From positions 80,485,251 to 80,549,250 of the forward strand of contig CM063499.1 in NCBI GenBank assembly GCA_032207245.1: a stretch of 64,000 nucleotides of DNA, in the 5' to 3' direction. The stretch is from Pardosa pseudoannulata. Its lineage: Eukaryota > Arthropoda > Arachnida > Araneae > Lycosidae. The position numbers and the translations under genes are program-made. Below are positions 1 through 15,251 of this stretch, one piece after another. Position 1 is the first letter of the stretch, and every line of letters starts with the position of its first letter. The notes beneath the pieces are model-generated. The model ran no database searches and was not told the origin of the DNA. It saw only the letters and a program-made list of their open reading frames with translations.

Positions 1-532
1 GCTAAAATTCAAACAAAAATGACTTCATGCATGTAATAAAATTTGTGTGAGAGAATTACGGATGTATTTTATGTTAAAATGGATAGAATTTTCTTTTTCT
101 AATTAATATAAAGAATTTGAGCTTTTTTAAAAATCTAATTTTACATAAAAATTGACTTTTTTTGTTTTAGGAGCAATTTTATTAATTCAAAATTCAATCC
201 CTAAAATTATTTAAAATAGTGTTATAAGTACAACACAAAGAATAAAATGGTAGTAAAATGTTAAAAATTGAGTAAAAAGAAAAGTTTAAAAAAATTCTTA
301 AATTTTATTTAAATTGTTTTAATAACTTCCTATTTTTCTTTCAAAATTCACATATGTGATAATCGCATCTTTTAAAATCTACAAAATATTTAATAAAAGG
401 ACCTTAAATGAAAAAGTTCAAGTGGTACCAGGTCTCCTAAAAATAACCACAATCTGGGTTAATCAAGTGTGGCTATTGAAAACCTTTAAGCCCAGTGCAT
501 TTCAAAAATATTTTGGCCTAATGTATTTTCAA
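1..532. other. intron sequence, nothing recognised
   Basis: A+T-rich sequence upstream of the first MITE. A 77-codon open stretch at 356-589 runs into the MITE, has no known motif, and is not treated as a gene. Confidence 0.5.
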
Positions 533-538
533 AACATT

Positions 539-1242
539 CAGGCTTGCAATTCCGTCACTTTTCTCACCTTTAGTCACTTTTTTAAGTAAACAGTCACTTT
601 TAGTCACTTTTTTCTTGGTGTATCACAGCAAAAGTCTAGTGTTGAAAAAAAATCATAATTAATAACAAAATATTTAAATAAAAGACCAAAATGGGATGCT
701 CTAATCTTATTTTTTTTATTAAAATGTAATTAGTCATGGTTTCCAGAATTTAGTGATTTTAAAAAGTCGCAAAGAATTTCCTGAAATCTACATTTGTACT
801 GAAATGTGCATTTAATATATTAAAGTAATTTACGTCAAAGCACACATTTCTCTTTTTCTTTTTCTTCACAATTTTTGTTTAGATACTCTAATCTCGCTAT
901 GTACATATTTCAAAACATCATTAATATATGCAGAAAATTGTGATTATAAAATTAATGTATTGTATGTATTCAAATCTAATTTATAGATTTTCTTGAATAA
1001 AAAGCAATGTTGAGTTGTGTTAAACAAAATTTTTAACCTATTTTGTATTTGACGCTAAAATCATGTCGTTTGATTTAGAGTTAAAATAAATAGAAAAATC
1101 TTAATAATAGCATTTGTAATCAAGAGGAGAAAAAAAAATCGCGTTTTTTTTTTTCAATGTTTAGTCACTTTTTAGTCACTTATTCTGTATTATTTGTCAC
1201 TTTTCTCACCTTTTTGAAAGTACCTGAGCAGTTGCAAGCCTG
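539..1242 (+). mobile_element. MITE family A, TIR CAGGCTTGCAA, 6-bp TSD
   Basis: 704-bp non-autonomous element. The left end CAGGCTTGCAA is mirrored by TTGCAAGCCTG on the right. The exact 6-bp repeat aacatt flanks it (533-538 and 1243-1248). The interior has repeated gtcactttt motifs and no coding capacity. A second copy with its own 6-bp duplication lies at 18833-19570 in the same orientation. A hAT-like origin is likely, though 6 bp is not the usual 8. Confidence 0.85.
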
Positions 1243-1402
1243 AACATTGGAAATGTAGCTAGAAAGCAAACCATTATTAAGGCTAACAAAAATTAATTTT
1301 CAGAAACTCGCTCATTGCTTTATTTATGAATTTTATTTACTTTTTAAGTCTGTTTTAGAACAATCTATAAATTTTATACTGTTGAAAATTCTTCTTTTCT
1401 AG

Positions 1403-1543
1403 GAATCTAAAGTGGATGTTATATATGCTGTTTTGGACCGAATTAATCTGAAATTTCTTAGTAAAGCAATATCTGAATTTGCTCAACCATTTGTTCTTGA
1501 AAATGACTTGGATTTAGATTTATGTTTGGAATTATATATAAAG
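1403..1543 (+). CDS. KNTC1: KNTC1 exon 1 of window
   Basis: 47 codons, phase 0 to 0, between acceptor tttctag and donor aag|gtaaaa. It reads [10 protein letters not shown] at the start and LCLELYIK at the end, an alpha-helical, leucine-rich solenoid segment. It is the leftmost exon seen; the preceding 1.4 kb is intron with a MITE. Confidence 0.85.
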
Positions 1544-1701
1544 GTAAAAATTTGTTAGGAATCTTTAGGATAATCATTCTCTTCTTATATGGTATATTTA
1601 TTGTGTGAGTTATTTTATAGTCATTATTTAAATTCTATGTTTTTATAAAATAATAAAAAATATTTATTTTGCATTATTTGGTTTTTCAGGGTACAAAATT
1701 G

Positions 1702-1762
<61 letters not shown>

Positions 1763-3636
1763 TATAGGATGGGTGTAAGGGAAAGTAGTTTAAATCATTA
1801 AACTAGCATAGGGATTTTGTGTAAAACCCTGAAGACACCCCCTTAAGGAACTGTCAGGAAATTTCCTGTAATCCAAGATTTCATGCCGATGTAAATTTAT
1901 AGCCCAAAAGCCCTCATTAAAGCCTGAGAAAATTCTCAGACTTTTAGAAATCTATCGTCAACGGCAAAAATCGTAGCATGTCTTTGCTTTTCCCTTTTTA
2001 ACTCCTAATCTAAACTGACCACTCGGGCAACAGTTCACGCTCTCAGGAAAGGGGTCTAACTAATCAGAAATTTTTAGTGCTTTAGCAGTCAACAGACACC
2101 ACAGGGCTCCTTTTTGTCCTCTTTTCTAGAAATATCTCTTTTTTACTTATTTCATGTCATTCCTCCTTTTCTTCGCCTATTCCAGCCTTTTATTCCTTTT
2201 TTCTTTGGGCCATTCACTCCTTTCATTTGTTTTTCTTCCTAAAAAATTAGACTTACTGTATTTTTTAAACATTAATTATAAATCTATGTAAGAAAAATTA
2301 ATAGAATTTTACAAACTAGTTAATAAAAAATTTTGCTGTTACAAAGTTTTCAAGTTCTGTTTGGAAGTGCATTTTTTTAAAGCTTTGCTATTTGAAATGA
2401 CTTTTAAATTATTGATATACTGTTGAGAACCCTATTTTAACAAACCTTATAACAAATGAAAATTTTGATCTCATGATTTTCCTTTTGCTTACAATGCTAA
2501 TTTATCCGTAAATTCTCCATTTTATAAATTTATAGTGAATCCTAATGAGGTAGAAAGATCCTTTCTTTCAGTCATTTATTAAGCTTTTTTTTTCTTAATT
2601 TTTTTATAAAACTTTTTTGCAGTTATAAAAATAGATTTAAATATATGTTTCTAGATTTAAAAATAAAATGCATGAAATTAACATCTTGTCCAGCCACTCA
2701 AAGAAAGAATTTTTTTTTTTTTTTTTACAAAGAAATTCCTTAAACTATCTTGATACTGGGATCATATCTGTAATGATTATATATTAATTCAGTATTAAAA
2801 TAGTAAGCAATAACTAAAGACAAAACTAGTTTTGCATTTGTCTACATTTTTGGTCATTCTAATATTCAATCGTTCAGTTGTTTGGTTAAGGTCAATTAAA
2901 ATCATTAAAGATAATATTTTTATAAATCTTATATATGATAATATGTAATCTTACGTAAATCTTATACAAGTTATAATTTTCTGAGATCTAGCATTTTTCT
3001 TAAAGGTTCAAGTACAATAAACAAAATGGTTCCTCAAACTTTAATATATTAAAGTTCAACTGTATTAGGAATTCATTTATTTTTTTAATTAGGCACATTG
3101 ACGAAGCATCTGGTTTGAATCTATTTTAAATATTTTTTTACTATGAAACTTGAGTACTTGCTTATATTGATAAAAAGTTATATAGATACTTCCATATTTC
3201 ATATTTATAGATACTTCCATATTTCATATTTAGGCACTTATTTTTGGCATTAAGTAAATCAGAACATTAATTTTTAATAGTTATTTATTTAACTTCCTCT
3301 TTTTTCCTCTTTTTTGAATTTTTCTCCTTCTTTTCCTTCTTTTTTCCCAAAATTTTTACTTCTGTGTCTGAGTCAATTTAAAAATTCCTGAACAAAGATG
3401 CATGCTATCAGATACAGGTTTTTAGAGATTCCTGTTTAGATTTTGACCTAGATGCCGGATGTTTACTTAGCCTTTTACTTAGATTTTCGTGTTAGCTGAT
3501 CTTTTTGTCCTGCCCCTATAATAAAGTGGGAACTCGTCCACCTGGTGTTCTGCTAATGAAGGACTTTGACTGAAACGGTGTCTTGTTTTGGCTATGACTG
3601 CAACCATCTGTTGTCTACTGTATTATTACATATATG

Positions 3637-3667
<31 letters not shown>

Positions 3668-4019
3668 ATATACATACATATACATATATACGTAATATTA
3701 AAATCCCTTATTTAAGTATTTTAATATTAATTTAATAACTTTGTCCATAAAGTGAGTTCGGGGTGTGTGTGGTAATTCTGAGTTTTCCCTCCAGACACGC
3801 TATAGACTTAATTCAGCCTCTGTCTGTACTACTTTAGCCCATAGCGCGTTCTCTTTAAACATGGGTATTTTGTATCACGTGATCAATTGTGCTTAGGATC
3901 ACATTGTCTGTGTGCATGAAGTTGTAAAGGTGTTTGCTTGTTGTATGGATTTCATGTTTCTTACCAGAAATAAACTGTGTTGTGATTTTGTATGAGTCTC
4001 GCCCATATTACACACACAT

Positions 4020-4106
<87 letters not shown>

Positions 4107-4115
4107 CATATATAC

Positions 4116-4189
<74 letters not shown>

Positions 4190-4258
4190 GCATATATATA
4201 CATATATATATATATATATACATACATACATATATACATATATGAATATATATATATG

Positions 4259-4342
<84 letters not shown>

Positions 4343-4377
4343 TATATACACATACATATATATACACATATATATAC

Positions 4378-4414
<37 letters not shown>

Positions 4415-4495
4415 CATATATCTATACATATATACATATATATATATATTTATACATATATATATGTACATATATATATACATATATATATGTAC

Positions 4496-4526
<31 letters not shown>

Positions 4527-7500
4527 TATACATACACATACACAACTTCAAATGCGTTTTCAGTCTATATATGCATTTAGGACTTTCAGTGTAGAAAATA
4601 TACAGTTTTCAAAAGTGATATGTTAATGTGTATTATAAACTATATATTTTTAATTTCAGAACACAATTAAAACATCATGCTATGCTTCGTGGTCTTGGGA
4701 GGAGGCCCCTTGGGAAGAGCGTCTTGCTCTTGTTCTAGAATGTATTAAAAATTCATCATATTGGATAAGTGCTGCATTGTTTCTAGTTTCCCATGTATCA
4801 GTGCCTTGGAGCGATCGAGTGAGAAATATTGTTGAACAGGGATTAAATTCTGATCACCCAAGGTAAACTTTAATTCCATTCTGTTTGCTCTTTCAGTTTT
4901 TCTGTTAAAATATTAAAGTATTTCTTTCTGAGAGATGTAAATATTAGCTTTATATATATCTTTACTGATTGATGTCCTCCAATTTTAAATCTTTTTATAA
5001 GGTGTAATTGTTAAGACTCATATTTAGTACATGCCGAACGATGGCCAAATGGATAGGGCGCTAATCGTCAATACTGGAGTTCGTGGGTTCGAATCCCGCT
5101 ATGGCATGGATGTTCGTAGCCGTTCAGAATCAGCTTTATAAAGTAGGTCCCGGTCTCATTAACCCTCGTGTTACATAAAGTAGACCATAGCGCTCCAAAA
5201 CCAAAACCAAACCATATTTATTACATAAAATCCTTAGTGTGTATGTATATAATCACAACTGCATGCAAACAATGAAACCTACATGCATGAAATTAGGTAC
5301 GAGTTGTTTTGTTGTACTATGCAAAACTTTCATGAGCTCTTCTTTCAGATTTTGCATTAATTATTTATTTAATATTAAATTGATACAATTTTTGTTTCTA
5401 GAAACAATTTGTCTTATAAAATCTATAAGGTTTTTATATTTTGGCAAAACTAACAAATGTTATGTAATTTAAGCCATTTGTGTTCATATTTGGTTTTTTT
5501 AGTTTTTATGTAGCAGCTTTACAGTTTGATCTTATGTTCTTTTTCGATTTTCGATTTGATTTCTTGTAACTTAGCAAGTTGTGTTTACATTATTTTAGTC
5601 TATATAGTGTATTGCTGTGTACTTTATTGATTGTAAATAATATCAATATTATGTTAAATTGATTAATGAAATTTTGTTTTATGTGATTCTGCTTTCATTG
5701 AAATCTCATTGGCATCTGATCATGTTTATATTTACACTAAAAGTTTTATGTGTAAAAAAATGTGCTTTATTTGGATTGATTCATTTTGTGTCGTTGAAGG
5801 TACATAAAATGCTATGTTTTAGCCAGATACGTATTATTCCATTAGATAAAATTATCTAACATATCAGTCTACGTTCAGAGAACTTTTTTCTTTAAACGTA
5901 GAAACTAGTTTATGTTTTGGATTTTTAGATTTATTTTTTATGTTATCATAGAGCATTGCACTTAAAAAATTTATTCCTGGAGGAGTTTTTATAAAATTTC
6001 TAATAAATGAAGAAAATTTAGTAAAAATATCTGGTTTTTTCAAAAGGTCTAATTTTTTAATAAATTAAAATATTTCAATATTTTTTTTGATGCAACACAT
6101 TTCTTATACACTGGACTAGTGAATCACCTAAAATTTTTGCTTAATTTACATTTGGTAAATAATTTTGGTCCTTTAAAATCAAAACACACATATAAACTGT
6201 ACAGAACACATATAAACTGTACAGAAATTAGTATTTTACGCATGAAATTATATAAAATTTTAATGGTTAGTTTCACAACAACCTTTTTATGGTCTAGTTT
6301 TATCAATGTGTATTTATTCTAATAGATCCTTTCAATAAATGTAGTAATCAAGCCAGGTAAGCTTTGACTTGTTTGGGTATCATGATAATCAAACTTGCAA
6401 AAACTCACTTTTGGGTGTAATTTAAAAATATATATTTTGAATAATCATCATCAAAACATAACATCATTGTATGAGGCTAATATAAAAAGATTGAAGTTGA
6501 AAACTCAATTATACACTGCCTACCAATAAGTATTTGGACACTTGTGATATAAAAGAAAAACTAACTTTATTCAAAATCAATCGTTGATAGAGCCTCCACA
6601 AGAGGCAATTACAGCGTGAACCCTCCGGGGCATACTTTCGAGAATTCTTTAGTGATACACGATAATTATATCTTTCTCAAAATCAGAGAGCTCCGAACTG
6701 CACAGCATCTTGCATGTGACTAATGTCGATGCTGTTTCTGTTGGCATTTTTGAATTTTAAGCATAAATAGCCCATTTTAACTGCCAACTTAATTTTCTTA
6801 AATCGCTTTTTAATTTCTTCCGATGGGAAATCTTCCTACTATTGACGTATAGTTGCCAATCAGTTTAGCGGCTGTAGCATACTTGGCTCTGGAGTGTGTT
6901 ATGCTTAATAAGTATATATAGCCTCAAGAGATATTGGTATATATATGTGTTGTATTTATCAGGTTTTTCTCCCTCCTCTAGTAAGACTAATTTCTGTTTA
7001 GCTTAGTTTAGGAGTGTTAGAATTGTAATTTAAGTGTTTTGCATTGTTCTTTTTTTATGACAAAATTATTGTTATTGTTTGATTTATCGTGTCTTACTGC
7101 ACGCTAATCCAAAAGAATGCAGTAAGTATATCAGTTTACACAATGTTATAAGAGACTGACGTACCTCAGATGCAGATATGTATTTGTATATGTGTAATAT
7201 ATTGGTAGACAGTGTATATGATACCATATTTTTATTATGTTATGGTCAATATAGATGTGCGTGTAATTTAAGATATATATAATATTTGTTCTTGCCATAT
7301 GTGTAAACTTCATATATATGTATATATATGGTATTATTTATTCCACATAATAGAAACCATATCAATATACAATATATCTTCATAAAACTCCATTTTATAT
7401 ATACAAAACTTATATATACACACATATTACCTAATAGACATATACATATATATATATACATATATACTATATACATATACATACATATTATTACATATAA

Positions 7501-10500
7501 TTACATATAATACTTTATACATTTTAATATATATATATACAAAAAATATATATATATTACATACATACAATATATAATATATAACATATATAAAATTATA
7601 AAATTATACTAAAATATTATATTACAAATATACATAAATATATATATATATATATTTTATATATACATATATATAATATACATAAATATATATTATATGT
7701 TATTAATATATGTATATATATATATATGTATGTATATGTATATATATATATATGTATATGTATATATGTATAGTGTATAAATTACTGAAGCTTTTATTGA
7801 ATCTATTTTAGACAAAAAGAATTTCAACAAGCGAAACAAGTAGTTTGCTTAAAGGAACTTCTGGTGAAGTACGAAATAAGGAATTTTCCAATGCATAATA
7901 ATTCACAACTTGTATATGTAAGTTTTATTTTATTTTGCATAATGTCGATAGTTTTGATGAATTTATAATTTAATATCTTTAACTTGTTTAGTACATATTA
8001 AATACAATTTTGTTTAATTTTTTAGACACTCGCTTGTTATATATTAAAGCAAAATAAGCCATCTGCATTGGACGATGCCAAAAAAGTATATTTATGTTTC
8101 AATGAATCATTGACCAATGAGCATTATAAAAAATTTCTTCAATTTTATCTTAATCAAAACAAGGTAAGTTAGTATAATTATAATTTAACTCATTGCACGA
8201 AAGACATATCTTTTTATTACTTTATTTTTTATTAACTATATTTAATTATTTATAAATTATGAAATTTATGATTAAAAAAATCTTTGGCATCAGAATTTCA
8301 GTCTTAAGAAAACCAGGTTCTATAAAAAAGATTGTATCATTTTATCACTAAAGTTGGATATTACATAAATAATTTTCTTTTTTATTAGACTTAAATAATA
8401 GATTAAGTACATATGTGATAATTTTAATCGATTATTTTTGTTGAAAGGTAATTCTCAGCCAAAAAAAAAAAAAAAACCATTTTTTTTACCTGCCTCATAG
8501 GATTCTTTACAATTCTGAAAAATTAAAAATTTTACTGATCTCGTCATAGGATGGGCAATATGCTAGTAAATATAGAATTGTATAGAGATATAATAGCATT
8601 GTATTATTTAAATATTTTAAGTCTGGAAATAGTTGTATGAATAATGAATATAAAGTTTCATTAATGTTAATGATTAGGCACATTTTGTTATTTACTACTG
8701 TACCAAAGGATTATGAATGAATAACCTCCCAGGCCACCCTTTGTTGTTTGGTAGTCATAAACCCTTGACTATGGGTCAGTCTGTAATCTGTATAAATATT
8801 TGATTTAATTATAATTTGACACTAGAAATTTTTGCATTTATTTTAACCAGCACTTTTAGAATTTTTGTACATTAAGTCCCAGATAGATTTTATCTTATGT
8901 TTTAAAAATTTCTTTCTAGATGACTGAACTTGTTGCCCTTCATTCATCTCTTCCAACTAATATTGCTATTGAATGCTCAAACAATCTACTACGTTATATA
9001 GGTTTTGGTCTTGAAGATAGTTATTTAATAGAGGTATGGCCAAACTTAGTCTTTTTGTTAAAATTTTATTGTTTTAAACTGGATTATTTTTATTCATGAA
9101 TTCAAACTATAACTTTTATAATTTTTTTAGTTCAAAATGTATGGTTGAATTGTATTGAGGGCAGTGGCATGTGGTCTATATGTGCAGGGCACACTGCACA
9201 CCCTGGCAAAATTATGAGAGACAATAATTTTCTGCACCTATGTCTACCTATCTTTATATGATATATAATAAATACTATTTATAACATATTCAAATATTAT
9301 GTTGATTTGCTTGCTTGTATTCTCGCAGTGTGTGCGGTACTAGGTGCTGCACCACGTAGAGCATTGAAAAGCAAACGAACATAAGAAATTTTTATATGTA
9401 TGCAATGCGCACTAATAGAAAATCACGCTTTACATGTATGGGCTACTGGAAAACCACAGCATACTATAGCACTGAGGCAAGTGCAGCTATTTTTCCTGCA
9501 CTTGGCATTTAGAATCATCCAAATTTATGGTTTATTAAGCGTTGTATTAGAGCGAGGACTTACGTTTCTTACGGATTTATGCAAGGACTTTTGGTTTTTT
9601 AACTGATTAACTGGTCATACGATTTTGCAGACAGTAAATGTTTAAATTTATATATTGTAAAATTTTGTTTTCATGGAAATATAAAAGAAGTATTTCATCA
9701 ATATAAAGGGAAATGTTTTAGCGTGGTAAAGTAATTTCGGTGATTTATTATATTTATAGAAATAATTTGCTGAAAAACAATTTTGTTTTGTTAGACAAAA
9801 AAGAAACAAATTTTAACAGAACAGTCCAAATTTTACCATTCATTGTGTTTTACATACAGCATATAAATTATATCTTTAACATCATATCTCTGGTTTTGTT
9901 TTTAAAAACTGTAAAGATGTTTTTCGCAGAATAAATGATTCCCAAATGTTAAAAACAATTAATAAATATAATGTAATCCACTGACCGAAGGAGAAACAGT
10001 TCGTTCTATTGTGCCAGCGTGCAGCGAAATCTTTTGCACATGGAATTGACGTTCAGTTTTGTCGGCACCAATAAGCATCCGGATGAGGCACCGCAGCGGC
10101 GGGTGCCATGTGGTATTACGTTTGCTTTAAGTTTTTTGTTATTTTATTAGTAATACGGATAGACGTATGGAATTTGTGTACAAATGAATAATAAACAGTT
10201 AAGAAGTTTTTAATGTACATTTTTATGGTTTTATTATTATTGTTGTTGTTGCTCTGCACACCCTGCATGAACACCTACTGCACGCCACTGATTGAGGGTA
10301 TCTATTTCTCAGTAATGTTTCTTAGTGAAGTCAAGAATAGTGTCAAAAAAAAAGAGAGTTACTTGCAAAGATATATATATATATATATGTATATATGTAA
10401 TCCATTTTTTATAAAACTCCTTGACAAGGAGAAAGCTTAACAGCTAGCAGTAATAAAAATGCAGTCGGCCTCATATTGAAGAGAATGGCAGAGGTCTGAC

Positions 10501-13500
10501 TTAAACTTTATTCCAGAGCAGCTACAGTGCACATCTATACTATTGGACAACAGACAAACAAAAGCCACAGATTTCACTCTGATCGAAAAAGAGGTGTAAC
10601 CAAGAGCGAGGACAGAAAGAATTTTCCCTCAGTAAAAAACAACTTAATAAGCAAATTAAATGCAATATCAGCAAAACGTGAAACCATTTGCCGCCAACAG
10701 CTGGGAAACTGCTGAATAGACAGAAAGTTTACAGTTTTATGACAGAAAGGAATGTTAAGTGGAAAATACACCATTGATTAAACTATTTAGGGCTGGGAAA
10801 AAGATTTAAAGGAATTAGAAGGGAGAGAGGAGATTTTTAAAGAATATTAAAGTTAAATAATTTTGATATATTACATATATATATGTATATATATATCAAA
10901 TAGATAATTTTGAAGGCTGAAAACAAGTTAAGTTTCTATTTAAAGATTAAAATGAAAATATATTAAAAAAAAAAAAAAAGATGTATAAAAAAAAGTAATT
11001 TTAGTATAGGAAATTTACTGCTCTAAGTAACTTTTGCTATACTGTCAATAGTATTATCATCAAAGACATCATAAGAATACTACTTAAATTATTATATTTT
11101 ATATTTTAATTTTGGGCAGTTAGAATCTTTTTATACTCTTAAAAGTTAAACTAAAAGTACTTTTTCGTTACTGTAACATATACATGTGAAATAAAGCTCT
11201 TTACCTCATCTCAAAGTGGAAGTTCTGAGTGGACAGTCTTGCTGTGTGGTATAGAAGAGAAGGACAATGAAATGAAGACACTGGAAATCAAACTATCATA
11301 GTTTATTCGTGCTGGCAATGCAACTGTCAAACAAACTCGTGAAATTGTTGGAACACTTATATTTATAGTTTTAGGTGCCAGCCAATTAGCAATCACTACA
11401 TGTCAGGTGGATGACGTAACTTAACCCTATGACAATTTCATTTTTTTCCAGAATTCGGTTAAAAAAAGTCACATTTTTTTATTGCATTTTTTTTGTTCAT
11501 TTTACATTTTTAAGTAAAGATATGTTATTAAAATTAACATTTCTAATATTTTTAAGCATTTATTACAACTTTTTTTCTTTCTATGAAAGCATCATACAAT
11601 TGAAGTTTACCTTTAATCTCATCGATATCCAAGTTAATTTTTGGAATTTCAGTGAAAGCAAATCTAGGAGGCGGATCCGAAGGATTATCACAATTTCAAA
11701 AAATTATCTTGCTTGACTGATTCCATCTGTACTACTATCAGAGTCACTACTATCCAGGTCATCTAGTAAACTTTCGCTGCTATCATTTACAGATAATTCA
11801 GTTTCGGAAGTCACAGTTCGAATCCCAAGAAATTAGCTCCATACGCTCTGAATTATCCATTATTTAAAAGTAAAAATATATCATTCAACTCTTACATCAA
11901 TAAAATTATCAAGTGGTTAGTAAAATATAACCAGAAAGCTATACACTGAAAGATAACAATTCGTCTTTTGATACAAAACATGCGAAAAAACCAGGGGTTT
12001 TGAACCAATCAGAGTAGAAAATACAATACACTGCAAAACTCTCATTTCCTGGACCATCTATATGAATAATTTGTTATTAAAATGAAAAAAAAATACGGCT
12101 GAAACAGTGCAAACGAAATAGAAATCAGATTGCCCGTATGCCATACGGGCAAATCAGTAAAGGTCCAAAAGTTGTGCCCTACAGTGTACGGGCAAAACAG
12201 GGAAGGGGTTAAGTGTCATAATTCATATTTTTAGATATGCAACCAGAAAGATTTTACTAGGGAACATTCGAGAACATTCATTAGGGTTGCAAGAAAAGAA
12301 TTACCAGAAAACAGAATCTGAACCAAAAATGTTAGACATATCCTTACATATATATAGCTGTTCATAATATCCTCTAGTGTTTCAAAAGGCTATAGTAAAA
12401 AAAAAAACTAAGACATGCAGTAAAAAAGAAAATAGCACAATCTATAGCCCAGGTGCTCAATGTGTCGTCTTTTGATCATATTGCATAAATAATTGTGATG
12501 TTCTACCAGAATTTATTCAACATGGTATTAACTGTAAACACAGCCTATGATCATTTCATTCAGTTCTGCTAAATTATGCAACAAGGGGAGAATTAAATAA
12601 ACAAAGTATTTTACTTTTTTGTGGTCATAAAAAATGCCACATGGTGTTGGATGTAGTAAGCATGGAAGCTATGGTAAAATGTTTATCATTTTTTAAGCCT
12701 CACCTAATCCAATGAGGAGGTAGTTTCAAGTACAACTGCCACTATAAAAGACTTGAATTGTTCCTGTATTTTAAGCAAGGTTTCCTAATGTTGTATTTGT
12801 CTTAGTTTTTTTAGTAGAATGCTGACATGCTAACTACTCCAGAGTTGCTCCGGAGACTCCAGAACTTCAGAAACTTCTCAGATTGCTCCGGAAAATAACA
12901 AAACTTTTGAACCGCTAAAAGATTATGATTCATCAATTAAATACAGCTTTTGCAAGACATAATGTTGAATCTTTCCACACAGTAATGATGTATGTTAAAA
13001 TTTTTCAGTACTGTGCAGAAAAACCAAACTGAATTTAAGTCTAATTTGAGTAGACAACCTTTGGAATCCCTGATGATAGAAAAATGGAAGTATTTTAATG
13101 AGGATCAATGTTGCTACAAGAAACACTGTTCTGAAAAATAAGTTGTTAAAGCTAAAAAAGCTCTTCATGCATTTTTAAATCCATGAACTTTAATTTACAA
13201 TTTACTACCATGTGAATATTTTTAAATTTAATTTTAATTCATAAACCAATAAGATATACTTATGTATAATCTGTAATTAACATGTTAAAATTTCAAACCA
13301 TGCTGTTGCTCCTGACACAAGTGTCTCAATGTTGGCATGTCTGATAGTGTTCAGAGGGAATTATCAATAGCAATATGTGTCTCTGTATTTTTTTTTTCCC
13401 TAAGGTTTAGATATTGGAGAAATTCTTCAAGGGTGTTTTTAAATTTTCAAGACACAACAATTCAATACAGTCAGATCAAGGTCAAGGTACCTAGTTTTTA

Positions 13501-15217
13501 CGGAGTACCTAGCAGTGATAAAAAGCACTACTTCAACCTCCGAACGAATAAAGATCGAAAACATAATTTGGTGAATCAAGAAAACAAGTTTGCCAAACGG
13601 AAATTTAGTACGCTTACAGCAGCTTCCAGAAAATCGAAAGTATAAAGCTGTAAGGTGAGAAATCATTCACATAACAATACATATGTGAAAAACAATGTGT
13701 TGTATGATTAAAAATAACCACACTGTACCTTGACAATGATAAAACACAACAGTAAGTTCACAAATTCACACTCGGCCTGAGCATAATCAAATAAGATGAG
13801 AAAACAGTAATTCAGTATCGCCATCCATTAAGCGCAGGGAGAATTACAAATTACACAAAAGTTGAGATACAATTATAAAAGTAAAAGGACACAGTGAAAA
13901 ATTAATCTACTCCAGGTACAAATAACACAGTCAGATGCTGCACTTATCTTACTCAGTTTTCATTGGCTCAAACTGTCTTATATAATTACAGACTAAAATT
14001 GGTATACATTTTTTTCCCTTGGTTATTTTGTTTTCTTCAGTGTTTCTTTAAATATTTCAGATAATTATTGCTTTGAATTAATTTTTTTTTAAATTAATAG
14101 TAGCATTGGTAGTAAAATATAAACACCAAATGCTGTAATTGCTATTTTTCCCACATTTATTATTATGAAAATGTTGATTTGCTACATTCCACACAAAAAA
14201 TGAGAAAATAAATACCTGTATTATTAACATACTGTATTCATGCATTCTTCTTTCTTTCTTTTTTCTTTAGAAAAATTGCTTAAGTAGTAAACATAAATTT
14301 TTATGATAAAACTGGATTTATTTAAATAATCATAATGAATTTTTTTTCAGTATCAAAAGGAGTCAATAAATACATTTCTTAATGCTGGAATATACTTTAT
14401 AGAATTTTTGAAGTGTAAAAAACAACCTATAGATGTAGATTTACTCAATAGTTTCAGAAACATGAAGAAATTACAGGTAATTGATGCATTTTATTTGTTA
14501 TATATCGTTTGGGGGATTATATTTATCTTTTCTTTCAAAAGAAATAAAATTTTATAAGTTTTAATAGCTACAATAGTTTGCGAAACAATTTTAAGTGCTA
14601 TTTAGATCAAGGGTAGCTAAACTACAGCCCATTCTTAAAATTTTGTGGCCCATGTCAGAAATGAAAAAATTTAATTGAAGCAAATATTGCATTTATTATA
14701 GTAAACATAATGTTCACTTGATTTGTTGCTTATCATAAATACGTATATTTATAAAATTTTTAACTGTTCTCAGGGCTCCCACGATCCTTAAAAGTCCTTA
14801 AGAACTCCTTAATTTTAGCTTTCATTTTTAAGGGCCCTTAAAACTGCTTAATTTTTGTCAAAGGTCCTTAAAAACTCCTTAATTTTTAAATTGGAATGGG
14901 ATCAATTTCTCCATCAACGCGATCCACCGTCGTCGCGTGATTTCCTGTCAGTTTTCTTATGGGAAAGTTTTTTTTTTTTAGTTATTATTTGACCAATAAT
15001 CTTTCACATACTGAAAATGTTTAAAGTCAGCTGCCCTTCCCTAATAGCTAACAGTCATGCAGATTTTAATCAAGCAAAACATGTAAGTTGGGGGGGGGGT
15101 TGTAAAAATTTCAGTTACTTATGGAAGTTTAATTTTTCTTGTATTGAATGTAATAGAAAAGTCTAAAACTTTCTTCTTTCTGAGGGAACGTTGGGTATAA
15201 TCAGCTAGTATATGCAT

Positions 15218-15251
<34 letters not shown>

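Noticed and set aside
3899..4594. Long open frames on both strands (up to 214 codons) rich in Tyr, Ile and His
   Set aside because: They are translations of a TA/TACA microsatellite, open in several frames at once, with no codon structure.
13337..13645. 102-codon plus-strand open frame as a gene
   Set aside because: It starts inside a hAT terminus, has no recognisable domain, no splice sites matching a gene, and an equally open minus-strand frame.
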